Below are positions 35,045 through 49,204 of a DNA stretch of 64,000 nt, one piece after another. Each line of letters starts with the position of its first letter. Positions within the stretch are counted from its first letter, which is position 1. The notes beneath the pieces are model-generated. The model was not told where the DNA came from. It worked only from the letters and a program-made list of their open reading frames with translations, and searched no databases. Made by a program: the position numbers and the translations under genes. Source of the DNA: Chamaelirium japonicum (taxonomy: Eukaryota > Streptophyta > Magnoliopsida > Liliales > Melanthiaceae); the NCBI GenBank assembly GCA_947650365.1, contig CANTAL010000148.1, forward strand, positions 620,001 through 684,000. The letters run 5' to 3'.

Positions 35045-35721
35045 GTACGAATGAATTAGAATGGATCGTGCGAATGGATTAGAATAGATCTTATGAATGA
35101 ATTAGAATGGATCGTACGAATGGATTAGAATGGATCGTACGAATGGATTAGAATGGATCGTACGAATGGATTAGAACGCATTGTACGAATGAATTAGAAT
35201 GGATACATTCATGCAAATGAATTAGAATGGATCGTACGAATGAATTAGAATGGATCATATGAATGAATTAGAATGGATCATATGAATGAATTAGAATGGT
35301 TACATTCGTGCGAATGAATTAGAATGGATCGTACGAATGGATTAGAATGGATCATACGAATGGATTAGAATGGATCATACGAATGAATTAGAATGGATCG
35401 TACAAATGAATTAGAAAGGTTACATTTGTGAGAATGAATTAGAATGGATCGTACGAATGAATTAGAATGGATCGTGCGAATGAATTAGAATGGATCGTAC
35501 GAATGAATTAGAATGGATATATTTATGCGAATGAATTAGAATGGATCGAACGAATGAATTAGAATGGATACATTTGTGCGAATGAATTAGAATGGATCGT
35601 ACGAATGAATTACAATGGATCGTACCTGGTGTAGCCGCCGCGACGGACGAATGAATTAGAATGGATCGTACGAATGGATTAGAATGGATCATAGGAATGA
35701 ATTAGAATAGATATATTCATG
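35045..35721 (-). repeat. satellite, minus-orientation block 24
   Basis: It contains an acgcattgtacg unit near 35,177 and the one clear non-satellite intrusion at 35,625-35,645. The 76-codon open frame at 35,462-35,692 is repeat translation. Confidence 0.92.
35625..35645. other. 21-bp GC-rich non-satellite insertion
   Basis: ctggtgtagccgccgcgacgg interrupts the array between gtac and acgaatg of a minus-strand unit. It matches no satellite variant. It could be filler DNA at a repaired break. Confidence 0.75.
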
Positions 35722-38700
35722 CGTACAATCCATTCTAATTCATTCGTTCGATCCATTCTAATTCAATTGTGCAATCCATTCAAATTCATTCCTATGATCC
35801 ATTCTATTTCATTCGTACGATCCATTCTAATTCATTCTCATGAATGTATCCATTCTAATTCATTCGTACGATCCATTCTAATTCGTTCATACGATCCATT
35901 CTAATTCATTCTCACGAATGTAACCTTTCTAATTCATTCCTACGATCCATTCTAATTTATTCGTACGATCCATTCTAATTCATTCGCACGAAAGTATCCA
36001 TTCTAATTCATTTGTACGATCCATTCTAAGTCATTCGTACAATGCGTTCTAATCCATTCGTACGATCCATTCTAATTCATTTGAACGATCCATACTAATC
36101 CATTCTTCGATCGATTCTAATTCATTCGCACGATCCATTCTAATTCATTCATACAATCCATTTAGATTCATTCGCACAAATGTATCCATTCAAATTCATT
36201 CGTACGATCCATTCTAATTCGTTCATACGATCCATTCTAATTCGTTCGCACGATCCATTCTAATTCATTCGTACGATCTATTCTAATTCATTTGCATGAT
36301 CCATTCTAATTCATTCGTACGATCCATTCTAATTCATTCGTACAATCCATTCAAATTCATTCGTACGATGCAATCTAATTCATTCGCACAAATGTATCTA
36401 TTCTAATTCATTCGTACAATGCATTCTAATCCATCCGTACGATTGATTCTAATCCATTCGTACGATCCATTCTAATTCATTCGCACTAATGTAACCATAC
36501 TAATTCATTCATATGATTTATTCTAATTCATTCGTACGATCCATTCTAGTTCATTCGTATGATCCATTCTAATTCATTCGTACGATCCATTCTAATTTAT
36601 TTGCATGAATGTATCCATTCTAATTTATTCGTACGATCCAGTCTAATTCATTCGTACGATCCATTCTAATCCTTTCGTACGATCCATTCTAATTCATTCG
36701 CATGAACCATTCTAATTCATTCGCACGAATGTAACTATTCTAATCCATTCGTACGATCCATTCTAATTCATTCGTACGATCCATTCTAATTCATTCGCAC
36801 GAATGTATCCATTCTAATGCATTCGTACAATCCATTCTAATTCATTCGTATGATCCATTCTAACTCATTCGCACGAATGTATCCATTCTATATCATTCGC
36901 ACAATCCAATCTAATTCAAACGTACGATTTATTCTAATTCATTCGTATGATCCATTCTAATCCATTCGTACGATCCATTCTAATTCATTCGCACGAATGT
37001 ATCTATTCTAATTCATTTGCACGATCCATTCTAATTCATTCGCATGAATGTATGTATCCAATCTAATTCATTCGTACAATCCATTCTAATTCATTCGTAT
37101 GATCAATTCTAATTCATTCGCACGATCCATTCTAATTCATTCGTACGATCCATTCTAATTCATTCGCACGAATGTAACCATTCGTATGATCCATTCTAAT
37201 TCATTCGTATGAATGTATCCTTTCTAATTCATTTGTACGATCCATTCTAATTCGTTCATACGATCCACTCTATTTCATTCGTACGATCCATTCTAATTCA
37301 TTCGTACGATCCATTCTAATTCATTCCTACGATCCATTCTGATTCATTCTCACAAATGTAACCTTTCTAATTCATTTGTACGATCCATTCTAATTCATTC
37401 CTACGATCCATTCTAATTCATTCCTACGATCTATTCTAATTCATTTGTACGATCCATTCTAATTCATTCGTACGATCCATTCTAATCCATTCGTACGATC
37501 CATTCTAATCCATTCGTATGATCTATTCTAATCCATTCGTACGATCCATTTTAATCCATTCGTACGATCCATTCTAATTCATTCTCACAAATGTAACCTT
37601 TCTAATTCATTTGTACGATCCATTCTAATTCATTCCTACGATCCATTCTAATTCATTCCTACGATCTATTCTTATTCATTCGTACGATCCATTCTAATGC
37701 ATTCGTACAATTCATTCTAATTCATTCGCACGATCCATTCTAATTCATTCGTACGATCCATTCTAATTCATTCCTGCGATCCATAATAATTCATTCGTAC
37801 GAATGTAACCATTCTAATCCATTCGTACGATCCATTCTAATTCATTCGTATGATCCATTCTAATTCATTCGCACGAATGTATACATTCTAATGCATTCGT
37901 ACGATCCTTTCTAATTCATTCGCACGATCCATTCTAATTCATTCGTATGATCCATTCTAATTCATTCGTACGATCCATTCTAATTCATTCGTATGATCAA
38001 TTCTAAATCATTCGCACGAATGTATCCATTCTAATTCATTCGCACAATCCAATCTAATTCAAACGTACGATTCATTCTAATACATTCGTATGATCCATTC
38101 TAATCCATTCGTACGATCCATTCTAATTCATTCGCACGAATGTATCCATTCTAATTGATTTGCACGATCTATTCTAATTCATTCGCATGAATGTATGTAT
38201 CCATTCTAATTCATTCGTACGATCCATTCTAATTCATTCGTATGATCAATTCTAATTCATTCGCACGATCCATTCTAATTCATTCGTACGATCCATCCTA
38301 ATTCATTCGCACGATCCATTCTAATTCATTCGTATGAAGGTATCCTTTCTAATTCATTTGTACGATCCATTCTAATTCGTTCATACGATCCATTCTAATT
38401 CATTCATACGATCCATTCTAATTCATTCCTATGATCCATTCTAATTCATTCCTACGATCCATTCTAATTCATTCCTACGATCCATTTTGATTCATTCTCA
38501 CAAATGTAACCTTTCTAATTCATTTGTACGATCCATTCTAATTCATTACTACGATCCATTCAAATTCATTCCTACGATCTATTCTAATTCATTTCTACGA
38601 TCCATTTTAATTCATTCGTACGATCCATTCTAATCCATTCGTACGATCCATTCTAATTCATTCTCACAAATGTAACCTTTCTAATCCATTTGTACGATCC

Positions 38701-39089
38701 ATTCTAATTCATTCCTATGATCCAATCTAATTCATTACTACGATCTATTCTAATTCATTCGTACGATCCATTCTAATGCATTCGTATGATTCATTCTAAT
38801 TCATTCGCACGATCCATTCTAATTCATTCGTACGATCCATTCTAATTCATTCCTACGATCCATTCTAATTCATTCGTACGATCCATTCTAATCCATTCGT
38901 ACGATCCATTCTAATTCATTCGCATGAATGTAACCATTCTAATTCATTCGTACGATCCATTCTAATTCATTCCTACGATCCATTCAAATTCATTCGTACG
39001 ATTCATTCTAATTCATTCGTATGAGCTATTCTAATTCATTCGTACGATCCATTCTAATTCATTCGTACGATCCATTGTAATTCATTCAT
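35722..39089 (+). repeat. satellite, plus-orientation block 25
   Basis: 3.4 kb in one orientation. It has the signature module at about 36,345-36,430 and the 1,143-bp higher-order repeat listed separately. It ends near the gtatgagctattc marker (39,022). Confidence 0.94.
36780..39060 (+). repeat. ~1,143-bp higher-order repeat, two copies
   Basis: Rare markers recur at the same spacing: tcaaacgtacga at 36,917 and 38,060, and cgcatgaatgtatgtatcc at 37,041 and 38,184, both 1,143 bp apart. Further left the offset drops to 1,074 (36,811 against 37,885), exactly three 23-bp units less. Confidence 0.85.
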
Positions 39090-40301
39090 ACGAATGAATT
39101 AGAATGGATCTTGCGAATGAATTAGAATGGATACATTCGTGAGAATGAATTAGAATTGATCGTACGAATGAATTAGAATAGATCATGCGAATGAATGAAT
39201 GGATCGTGCGAATGAATTAGAATGGATCATACGAATGCATTAGAATGGATACATTCGTGCGAATGAATTAGACTGGATCGTACGAATGAATTAGAATGGA
39301 TTGTACGAATGAATTAGAATGAATCGTACAAATGAACTAGAAAGGTTACATTTGTGAGAATGAATTAGAATGGATCGTACGAATGAATTAGAATGGATCG
39401 TACGAATGGATTAGAATGGATCGTACGATTGAATTAGAATGGATCATACGAATGCATTAGAATGGATCGTACGAATAAATTAGAATGGATTAGAATGGAT
39501 CGTACGAATGAATTAGAATGGATCGTACGAATGGATTAGAATGGATCGTACGAATGAATTAGAATGGATCGTACAAATGAATTAGAAAGGTTACATTTGT
39601 GAGAATGAATTAGAATGGATCGTACGAATGGATTAGAATGGATCATACGAATGGATTAGAATGGATCATACGAATGGATTAGAATGGATCGTACGAATGA
39701 ATTGGAATGGTTACATTTGTGCGAATGAATTAGAATGGATCGTACGAATGAATTAGAATGGATCGTACGAATGAATTAGAATGGATAGTTCAAATGAATT
39801 AGAAAGGTTACATTCGTGCGAATGAATTTGAATGGATCGTACGAATGGATTAGAATGGATCGTACGAACGAATTAGAATGGATCGTATGAATGAATTAGA
39901 ATGGATCGTGTGAATGAATTTGAATGGATCGTGCGAATGAATTAGAATGGTTCGAACGAATGAATTAGAATAGATCGTATGGATGAATTAGAATGGATCG
40001 TGCGAATGAATTAGAATGGATCATGCGAATGAATTAGAATAGATCGTGTGAATGAATTAGCATAGATCGTACGAATGAATTAGAATGGATCGTACGAATG
40101 GATTGTACGAATGGATTAGAATGGATCGTACGAATGGATTAGAATGGATCGTACGAATGAATTAGAATGGATACATTTGTGCGAATGAGTTAGAATGGAT
40201 CATACGAATGAATTAGAATGGATCGTACGAATGAATTAGAGTGGATCATACAAATGAATTAGAATGGATCGTGCGAATGAATTAGAATGGATTGTACGAA
40301 T
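39090..40301 (-). repeat. satellite, minus-orientation block 26
   Basis: Many 'gaatggattag' units. A ~310-bp series at about 39,705-40,020 is echoed at about 43,110-43,440. Confidence 0.92.
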
Positions 40302-41190
40302 GTCTAATTCATTCGTACAATGCGTTCTAATCCATTCGTACGATCCATTCTAATTCATTCGCACGATCCATTCTAATTCATTCGCACGATCTATTCTAAT
40401 TCATTCGCATGATCCATTCTAATTCATTCGTACAATCCTTTCAAATTCATTCGTACGATCCATTGTAATTCATTCGTACGAGCCATTCTAATCCATTCGT
40501 ACAATCCATTCTAATCCATTCGTACGATCTATTCTAATTCATTCGCACGAATGTAACCTTTCTAATTCATTTGTACGATCCATTCTAATTCATTAGTACG
40601 ATCCATTCTAATTCATTCGTACGATCCATTCTAATTCATTCGCACGAATGTAACCATTCTAATTCATTCGTACGATCCATTCTGATCCATTCGTACGATC
40701 CATTCTAATCCATTCGTACGATCCATTCTAATTCATTCTCACAAATGTAACCTTTCTAATTCATTTGTACGATCCATTCTAATTCATTCGTACGATCCAT
40801 TCTAATCCATTCGTATGATCCATTCTAATCCATTTGTACGATCCATTCTAATTCATTCGCACGAATGTAACCATTCTAATTCATTCGTACGATCCATTCT
40901 AATTCATTCGCACGAATGTATCCATTCTAATTCATTTGCACGATCCATTCTAATTCATTCCTATGATCCATTCTAATTCATTCGCACGAATATATCCATT
41001 CTAATTCATTCCTATAATCCATTTTAATTCATTCGCACGATCTATTCTAATTTATTCGTATGATCCATTCTAATTTATTCGCACGATCTATTCTAATTCA
41101 TTCGTACGATCCATTCTAATTCATTCGCACGATCCATTCTAATTCATTTGTACAAATGTATCCATTCTAATTCATTTGCACGATCCATTG
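40302..41190 (+). repeat. satellite, plus-orientation block 27
   Basis: It starts with the acaatgcgttctaatcc unit and carries several ctcacaaatgtaacc variants. It ends in the small hairpin cgatccat-tgta-atggatcg. Confidence 0.92.
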
Positions 41191-43625
41191 TAATGGATCG
41201 TACGAACGAATTTGAATGAATCGTATGAATGAATTAGAATGGATCATACGAATGGATCATGCGAATGAATTAGAATAGATCGTACGAATGAATTAGAATG
41301 GATCGTACGAATGAATTAGAATGGATACATTTGTACGAATAAATTAGAATGGATTGTACGAATGAATTAGAATGGATACTTTCTTGCGAATAAATTAGAA
41401 TGGACCGTATATTCGTGCAAATAAATTAGAATGGATCATACGAATGAATTAGAATGGATCGAGCGAATGAATTAGAATGAATCGTACGAATGCATTAGAA
41501 TGGATCGTACGAATGAATTAGAATGGATCGTACAAATGAATTAGAATGGATCGTGCGAATGAATTAGAATGGATCGTACGAACGAATTAGAATGGATCGT
41601 ACAAACGAATTAGAATGGATCGTACGAATTAATTAGAATGGATACATTCCTGCGAATGAATTAGAATGGATTGTATGAATGAATTAGAATGGATCGTAAG
41701 AAGGAATTAGAATGGTTACATTCGTGCGAATGAATTAGAATGGATCTTACGAATGGATTAGAATGGATCGTACGAATGGATTAGAATGGATTGTACGAAT
41801 GAATTAGAATGGATCATACAAATGAATTAGAAAGGTTACATTTGTGAGAATGAATTAGAATGGATCGTACGAATGGATTAGAATGGATCGTATGAATGGA
41901 TTAGAATGGATCGTACGACTGAATTAGAATGGATCATAGGAATGAATTAGAATAGATCGTGCAAATGAATTAGAATGGATACATTCGTGCGAATTAATTA
42001 GAATGGATCGTACGAATGAATTAGAAAGGTTACATTCGTGCGAATGAATTAGAATGGATCATACGAATGGATTAGAATGGGTCGTACGGATGAATTAGAA
42101 TGGATAATGCGAATGAATTAGAATGGATCGTACGAATGAATTAGAATGGATCGTACAAATGAATTAGAAAGGTTACATTCACGCGATGAATTAGAATGGA
42201 TCGTACGAATGAATTAGAATGGATCGTACGAATGAATTAGAATAGATCGTGTGAATAAATTAGAATGGATCATACGAATGAATTAGAATGGATATATTCA
42301 TGCAAATGAATTAGAATGGATCGTATGAACGAATTAGAATGGATCGTATGAACGAATTAGAATGGATCGTACGAATGAATTAGAATGGATCATACAAATG
42401 AATTAGAATGGATCATACGAATGAATTAGAATGGATACATTCATGCGAATGAATTAGAATGGATCGTATGAACGAATTAGAATGGATCGTACGAATGAAT
42501 TAGAATGGATACATTCGTGCGAATGAATTAGAATGGATCATAGGAATAAATTAGAATGGATCGTGCAAATGAATTAGAATGGATACATTCGTGCGAATGA
42601 ATTAGAATGGATCGTACGAATGAATTAGAATGGTTACATTCATGCGAATGAATTAGAATGGATCGTACGAATGGATTAGAATGGATCGTACGAATGAATT
42701 AGAAAGGTTACATTTGTGAGAATGAATTAGAATGGATCCTACGAATGAATTAGAATGGATCGTACGAATGGATTAGAATGGATCGTACGAATGGATTAGA
42801 ATGGATCGTACGAATGGATTTGAATGGATCGTACAAATAAATTAGAATGGTTAGATTTGTGCGAATGAATTAGAATGGATCGTACGAATGAATTAGAATG
42901 GATCGTACATTCGTGCGAATGAATTAGAATGGATCGTACGAATGGATTAGAATGGATCGTACGAATGGATTAGAATTGATTGTACGGATGAATTAGAATG
43001 GATCGTACGAATGAATTTGAATGGATTGTATGAATGAATTAGAATGGATCTTGCGAAAGAATTAGAATAGATCGTGCGAATGAATTAGAATGGATCGTGT
43101 GAATGAATTAGAATGGTTACATTTGTGCGAATGAATTAGAATGGATCGTACGAATGAATTAGAATGGATCGTACGAATGAATTGGAATGGATCGTACGAA
43201 TGAATTAGAATGGATCGTACAAATGAATTAGAAAGGTTACATTCGTGCGAATGAATTTGAATGGATCGTACGAATGGATTAGAATGGATCGTACGAACGA
43301 ATTAGAATGGATCGTATGAACGAATTAGAATGGATCGTGCGAATGAATTTGAATGGATCGTGCGAATGAATTAGAATAGATCGAACGAATGAATTAGAAT
43401 AGATCGTATGAATGAATTAGAATGGATCGTACGAATGAATTAGAATGGATCATGCGAATGAATTAGAATAGATCGTGCGAATGAATTAGAATGGATCGTA
43501 CGAATGTATTAGAATGGATCGTACGAATGGATTAGAATGGATCGTACGAATGAATTAGAATGGATCGTGCGAATGAATTAGAATGGATCATACGATTGAA
43601 TTTGAATGGATCGTACGAATAAATT
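41191..43625 (-). repeat. satellite, minus-orientation block 28
   Basis: 2.4 kb. It begins irregularly, with truncated units near 41,400 (gaccgtatattcgtgc, echoed at 60,160). The rest is regular. Confidence 0.93.
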
Positions 43626-43870
43626 TCTAATTCAGTCATATGAATGTATCCATTTAAATTCATTCGTACGATCCATTCTAAATCGTACGATCCATTCTAA
43701 TCCATTCGTACGATCCATTCTAATCCATTCGTACGATCCATTCTAATTCATTCGCACGTTCCATTCTAATTCATTCGTACGATCCATTCTAATTCATTCG
43801 TACAATTCATTCTAATTCATTCGTACGATCCATTCTAATTCATTCATACGATCCATTCTAATTCATTCGT
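43626..43870 (+). repeat. satellite, plus-orientation block 29
   Basis: A short block ending in a perfect 32-bp palindrome (43,855-43,886) centred on CGTACG. Confidence 0.92.
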
Positions 43871-44225
43871 ACGAATGAATTAGAATTAATCGTACGAATG
43901 AATTTGAATGGATCGTACGAATGAATTAGAATGGTTACATTCGTGCGAATGAATTAGAATGGATCGTAAGAATGGATTAGAATGGATCGTACGAATGAAT
44001 TAGAATGGATCGTACGAATGAATTAGAATGGGTCGAACGAATGGATTAGAATGGATCGAACGAATGAATTAGAATGGATCGTGCGAATGAATTAGAATGG
44101 ATCGTGCGAATGAATTAGAATGGATCGTACGAAGGAATTAGAATGGATCGTACGAACGAATTAGAATGGATCATATGAACGAATTAGAATGGATCGTACG
44201 AATGAATTAGAATGCATACATTCGT
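43871..44225 (-). repeat. satellite, minus-orientation block 30
   Basis: Fifteen or so units, closing at tacattcgtacgatcc, the same join seen at 45,304. Confidence 0.92.
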
Positions 44226-44440
44226 ACGATCCATTCTAATTCATTCGTACGATCCATTCTTATTCATTCGTACGATCCATTCTAATTCATTCGTACGATC
44301 GATTCTAATTCATTCGTACGATCCATTCTAATTCATTCGTATGATCAATTCTTATTCATTCGCAAGATCCATTCTAATTCATTCGTACGATCCATTCTAA
44401 TTCATTCGCACGAATGTATCCATTCTAATTCATTCGCACA
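44226..44440 (+). repeat. satellite, plus-orientation block 31
   Basis: A short plus block ending at ttcgcacaaatgaattagaa. Confidence 0.9.
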
Positions 44441-44568
44441 AATGAATTAGAAATGAATAAGAATGGATCGTACGAATGAATTAGAATGGATCAGGCGAAT
44501 GAATTTGAATGGATCGTACGAACGAATAAGAATGGATCGTACGAATGAATTAGAATGGATCGTACGAA
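44441..44568 (-). repeat. satellite, minus-orientation block 32
   Basis: Five units. The right junction (gtacgaatgtatccattc) and its flanks match 12,400-12,660. Confidence 0.9.
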
Positions 44569-45088
44569 TGTATCCATTCTAATTCATTCGTACGATCCAT
44601 TCTAATTTGTTCATATGATCCATTCTAATTTGTTTGTACGATCCATTCTAATTCGTTCGTACGATCCATTCTAATTCATTCGCACGATCCATTCTAATTC
44701 ATTCGCACGATCCATTCTAATTCTTTCATATGATCCATTCTAATTCATTCGTACGATCCATTCTAATTCATTCGCACGATCCATTCTAATTCATTCGCAC
44801 GAATGCAACCTTTCTAATTCATTCGTATGATCCATTCTAATTCATTCATACAATCCATTCTAATTCATTCGCACGAATGTATCCATTCTAATTAATTCGT
44901 ACGATCCATTCTCATTCATTCGTATGATCCATTCTTATTCATTCGCACGATCCAGTCTAATTCATTCGAGCGAATGTATCCATTCTACGAATGAATTAGA
45001 ATGGATCAAATGAACTAGAATGGATTAGAATGTATCCATTCTACGAATGGATTAGAATGGATACATTTGTGCGAATGAATTAGAATGG
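44569..45088. repeat. satellite, plus block 33 and a short scrambled patch
   Basis: Plus orientation to about 44,987, then about 100 bases of truncated units in changing orientation (tattctacgaatgg twice) leading into the 1,372-bp repeat. Confidence 0.88.
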
Positions 45089-48000
45089 ATCGTACGAATG
45101 AATTAGAATGGATCGTACGAATGAATTAGAATGGATCGTGCGAAAGAATTAGAATGGATCGTGCGAATGAATTAGAATGGATCGTGCGAATGAATTAGAA
45201 TGGATCGTATGAACGGATTAGAATGGATCGTACGAACGAATTAGAATGGATCATATGAACGAATTAGAATGGATCGTACGAATGAATAAGAATGGATACA
45301 TTCGTACGATCCATTCTAATTCATTCGTACGATCCATTCTTATTCATTCGTACGATCCATTGAAATTCATTCGCATGATCCATTCTAATTCATTCGTACG
45401 ATCCATTCTTATTCATTTCTAATTCATTTGTACGAATGAATTAGAATGGATACATTCGTGCGAATGAATTAGAATGGATCGTACGAATGAATTAGAATGG
45501 ATCATGCGAATGAATTAGAATTGATCATACGAATGAATTAGAATGGATCATATGAATGAATTAGAATGGATCGTACGAATGAATAAGAATGGATCGTGCG
45601 AATGAATTTGAATGGATCGTACGAATGGATTAGAATGGATCGTACGAATGGAGTAGAATGGATCGTACGAATGGATTAGATTGGATTGTACGAATGAATT
45701 AGAATGGATCGTACAAATGAATTAGAATGGATACATTTGTGCGAATGAGTTAGAATGGATCGTACGAATGAATTAGAATGGATCGTGCAAATGATTTAGA
45801 ATGGATCGTACGAACGAATTAGAATGGATCGTACGAATGGATCGTGCGAATGAATTAGAACAAATGTATCCATTCGTACGATCCATTCTAACTCATTCTA
45901 GAATGGATTAGAACAAATGAATTAGAAAGGTTCGTACGAATGGATTAGAATGGATCGTACGAATGGATTAGAATGGATAGTGCGAATATATTAGAATGGA
46001 TCGTACGAATGAATTAGAATGGATTGTACGAATGAATTAGAATAGATCGTGCGCTTGATTAAGAATGCATCGTACAAATGAATTAGAATGGATCGTAGGA
46101 ATGAATTAGAATGGATCGTACGAATGAATTAGAATGGTTACATTCGTGCGAATGAATTAGAATGGATCGTATGAACGAATTAGAACGGATCGTATGAATT
46201 AGAATGGATACATTCATACGACTGAATTAGAATGGATCGTGCGAATTAATTAGAATGGATCGTATGAATGAATTTGAATGGATACATTTGTGCGAATGAA
46301 TTTGAATGGATTGTATGAATGAATTACAATGGATCGTACGAATGAATTAGAATGGATCGTACGAATGAATTAGAATAGCTCATACGAATGAATTAGAATG
46401 AATTAGAATGGATAGTGTGAATGAATTAGAATGGATCATACGAATGAATTAGAATGGGTATCTATTCGAATGGATTAGAATGGATCGTACGAATGAATTA
46501 GAATGGATCGTACGAATGAATTAGAATGGATCGTGCGAATGAATTAGAATGGATCGTGCGAATGAATTAGAATGGATCGTATGAACGGATTAGAATGGAT
46601 CGTACGAACGAATTAGAATGGATCATATGAACGAATTAGGATGGATCGTACGAATGAATAAGAATGGATACATTCATACGATCCATTCTAATTCATTCGT
46701 ACGATCCATTCTTATTCATTCGTACGATCCATTGAAATTCATTCGCATGATCCATTCTAATTCATTCGTACGATCCATTCTTATTCATTTCTAATTCATT
46801 TGTACGAATGAATTAGAATGGATACATTCGTGCGAATGAATTAGAATGGATCGTACGAATGAATTAGAATGGATCATGCGAATGAATTAGAATTGATCAT
46901 ACGAATGAATTAGAATGGATCATATGAATGAATTAGAATGGATCGTACGAATGAATAAGAATGGATCGTGCGAATGAATTTGAATGGATCGTACGAATGG
47001 ATTAGAATGGATCGTACGAATGGAGTAGAATGGATCGTATGAATGGATTAGATTGGATTGTACGAATGAATTAGAATGGATCGTACAAATGAATTAGAAT
47101 GGATACATTTGTGCGAATGAGTTAGAATGGATCGTACGAATGAATTAGAATGGATCGTGCGAATGATTTAGAATGGATTGTACGAACGAATTAGAATGGA
47201 TCGTACGAATGGATCGTGCGAATGAATTAGAACAAATGTATCCATTCGTACGATCCATTCTAACTCATTCTAGAATGGAATAGAACAAATGAATTAGAAA
47301 GGTTCGTACGAATGGATTAGAATGGATCGTACGAATGGATTAGAATGGATAGTGCGAATATATTAGAATGGATCGTACGAATGAATTAGAATGGATTGTA
47401 CGAATGAATTAGAATAGATCGTGCGCATGATTAAGAATGCATTGTACAAATGAATTAGAATGGATCGTAGGAATGAATTAGAATGGATCGTACGAATGAA
47501 TTAGAATGGTTACATTCGTGCGAATGAATTAGAATGGATCGTATGAACGAATTAGAACGGATCGTATGAATTAGAATGGATACATTCATACGACTGAATT
47601 AGAATGGATCGTGCGAATTAATTAGAACGGATCGTATGAATGAATTTGAATGCATACATTTGTGCGAATGAATTTGAATGGATTGTATGAATGAATTACA
47701 ATGGATCGTACGAATGAATTAGAATGGATCGTATGAATGAATTAGAATAGCTCATACGAATGAATTAGAATGAATTAGAATGGATAGTGTGAATGAATTA
47801 GAATGGATCATACGAATGAATTAGAATGGGTATCTATTCGAATGGATTAGAATGGATCGTACGAATGAATTAGAATGGATCGTGCGAAAGAATTAGAATG
47901 GATCGTGCGAATGAATTAGAATGGATCGTGCGAATGAATTAGAATGGATCGTATGAACGGATTAGAATGGATCATACGAACGAATTAGAATGGATCATAT

Positions 48001-49204
48001 GAACGAATTAGAATGGATCGTACGAATGAATAAGAATGGATACATTCATACGATCCATTCTAATTCATTCGTACGATCCATTCTTATTCATTCGTACGAT
48101 CCATTGAAATTCATTCGCATGATCCATTCTAATTCATTCGTACGATCCATTCTTATTCATTTCTAATTCATTTGTACGAATGAATTAGAATGGATACATT
48201 CGTGCGAATGAATTAGAATGGATCGTACGAATGAATTAGAATGGATCATGCGAATGAATTAGAATTGATCATACGAATGAATTAGAATGGATCATATGAA
48301 TGAATTAGAATGGATCGTACGAATGAATAAGAATGGATCGTGCGAATGAATTTGAATGGATCGTACGAATGGATTAGAATGGATCGTACGAATGGAGTAG
48401 AATGGATCGTATGAATGGATTAGATTGGATTGTACGAATGAATTAGAATGGATCATACAAATGAATTAGAATGGATACATTTGTGCGAATGAGTTAGAAT
48501 GGATCGTACGAATGAATTAGAATGGATCGTGCGAATGATTTAGAATGGATCGTACGAACGAATTAGAATGGATAGTACGAATGGATCATGCGAATGAATT
48601 AGAACAAATGTATCCATTCGTACGATCCATTCTAACTCATACTAGAATGGATTAGAACAAATGAATTAGAAAGGTTCGTACGAAAGGATTAGAATGGATC
48701 GTACGAATGGATTAGAATGGATAGTGCGAATATATTAGAATGGATCGTACGAATGAATTAGAATGGATTGTACGAATGAATTAGAATAGATCGTGCGCAT
48801 GAATAAGAATGCATCGTACAAATGAATTAGAATGGATCGTAGGAATGAATTAGAATGGATCGTACGAATGAATTAGAATGGTTACATTCGTGCGAATGAA
48901 TTAGAATGGATCGTATGAACGAATTAGAACGGATCGTATGAATTAGAATGGATACATTCATACGACTGAATTAGAATGGATTGTGCGAATTAATTAGAAT
49001 GGATCGTATGAATGAATTTGAATGGATATATTTGTGCGAATGAATTTGAATGGATTGTATGAATGAATTACAATGGATCGTACGAATGAATTAGAATGGA
49101 TCGTACGAATGAATTAGAATAGCTCATACGAATGAATTAGAATGAATTAGAATGGATAGTGCGAATGAATTAGAATGGATCATACGAATGAATTAGAATG
49201 GGTA
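45089..49204. repeat. 1,372-bp higher-order repeat, three tandem copies with internal inversions
   Basis: The copies are 45,089-46,460, 46,461-47,832 and 47,833-49,204. Markers fall at exact 1,372-bp steps: tctattcgaatgg at 46,461, 47,833 and 49,205, and tgtacgaatg at 45,429, 46,801 and 48,173. Each copy holds four strand switches: a plus island of about 125 bp, then a second of about 35 bp. The copies differ by scattered single bases and, near the start of the third, by a small change in unit order. They look recent. Confidence 0.9.

Noticed and set aside
45089-49204. The 1,372-bp repeats as an assembly error
   Set aside because: The three copies differ by scattered bases, as real copies do. 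It remains worth a read-level check, so it was kept as a finding.
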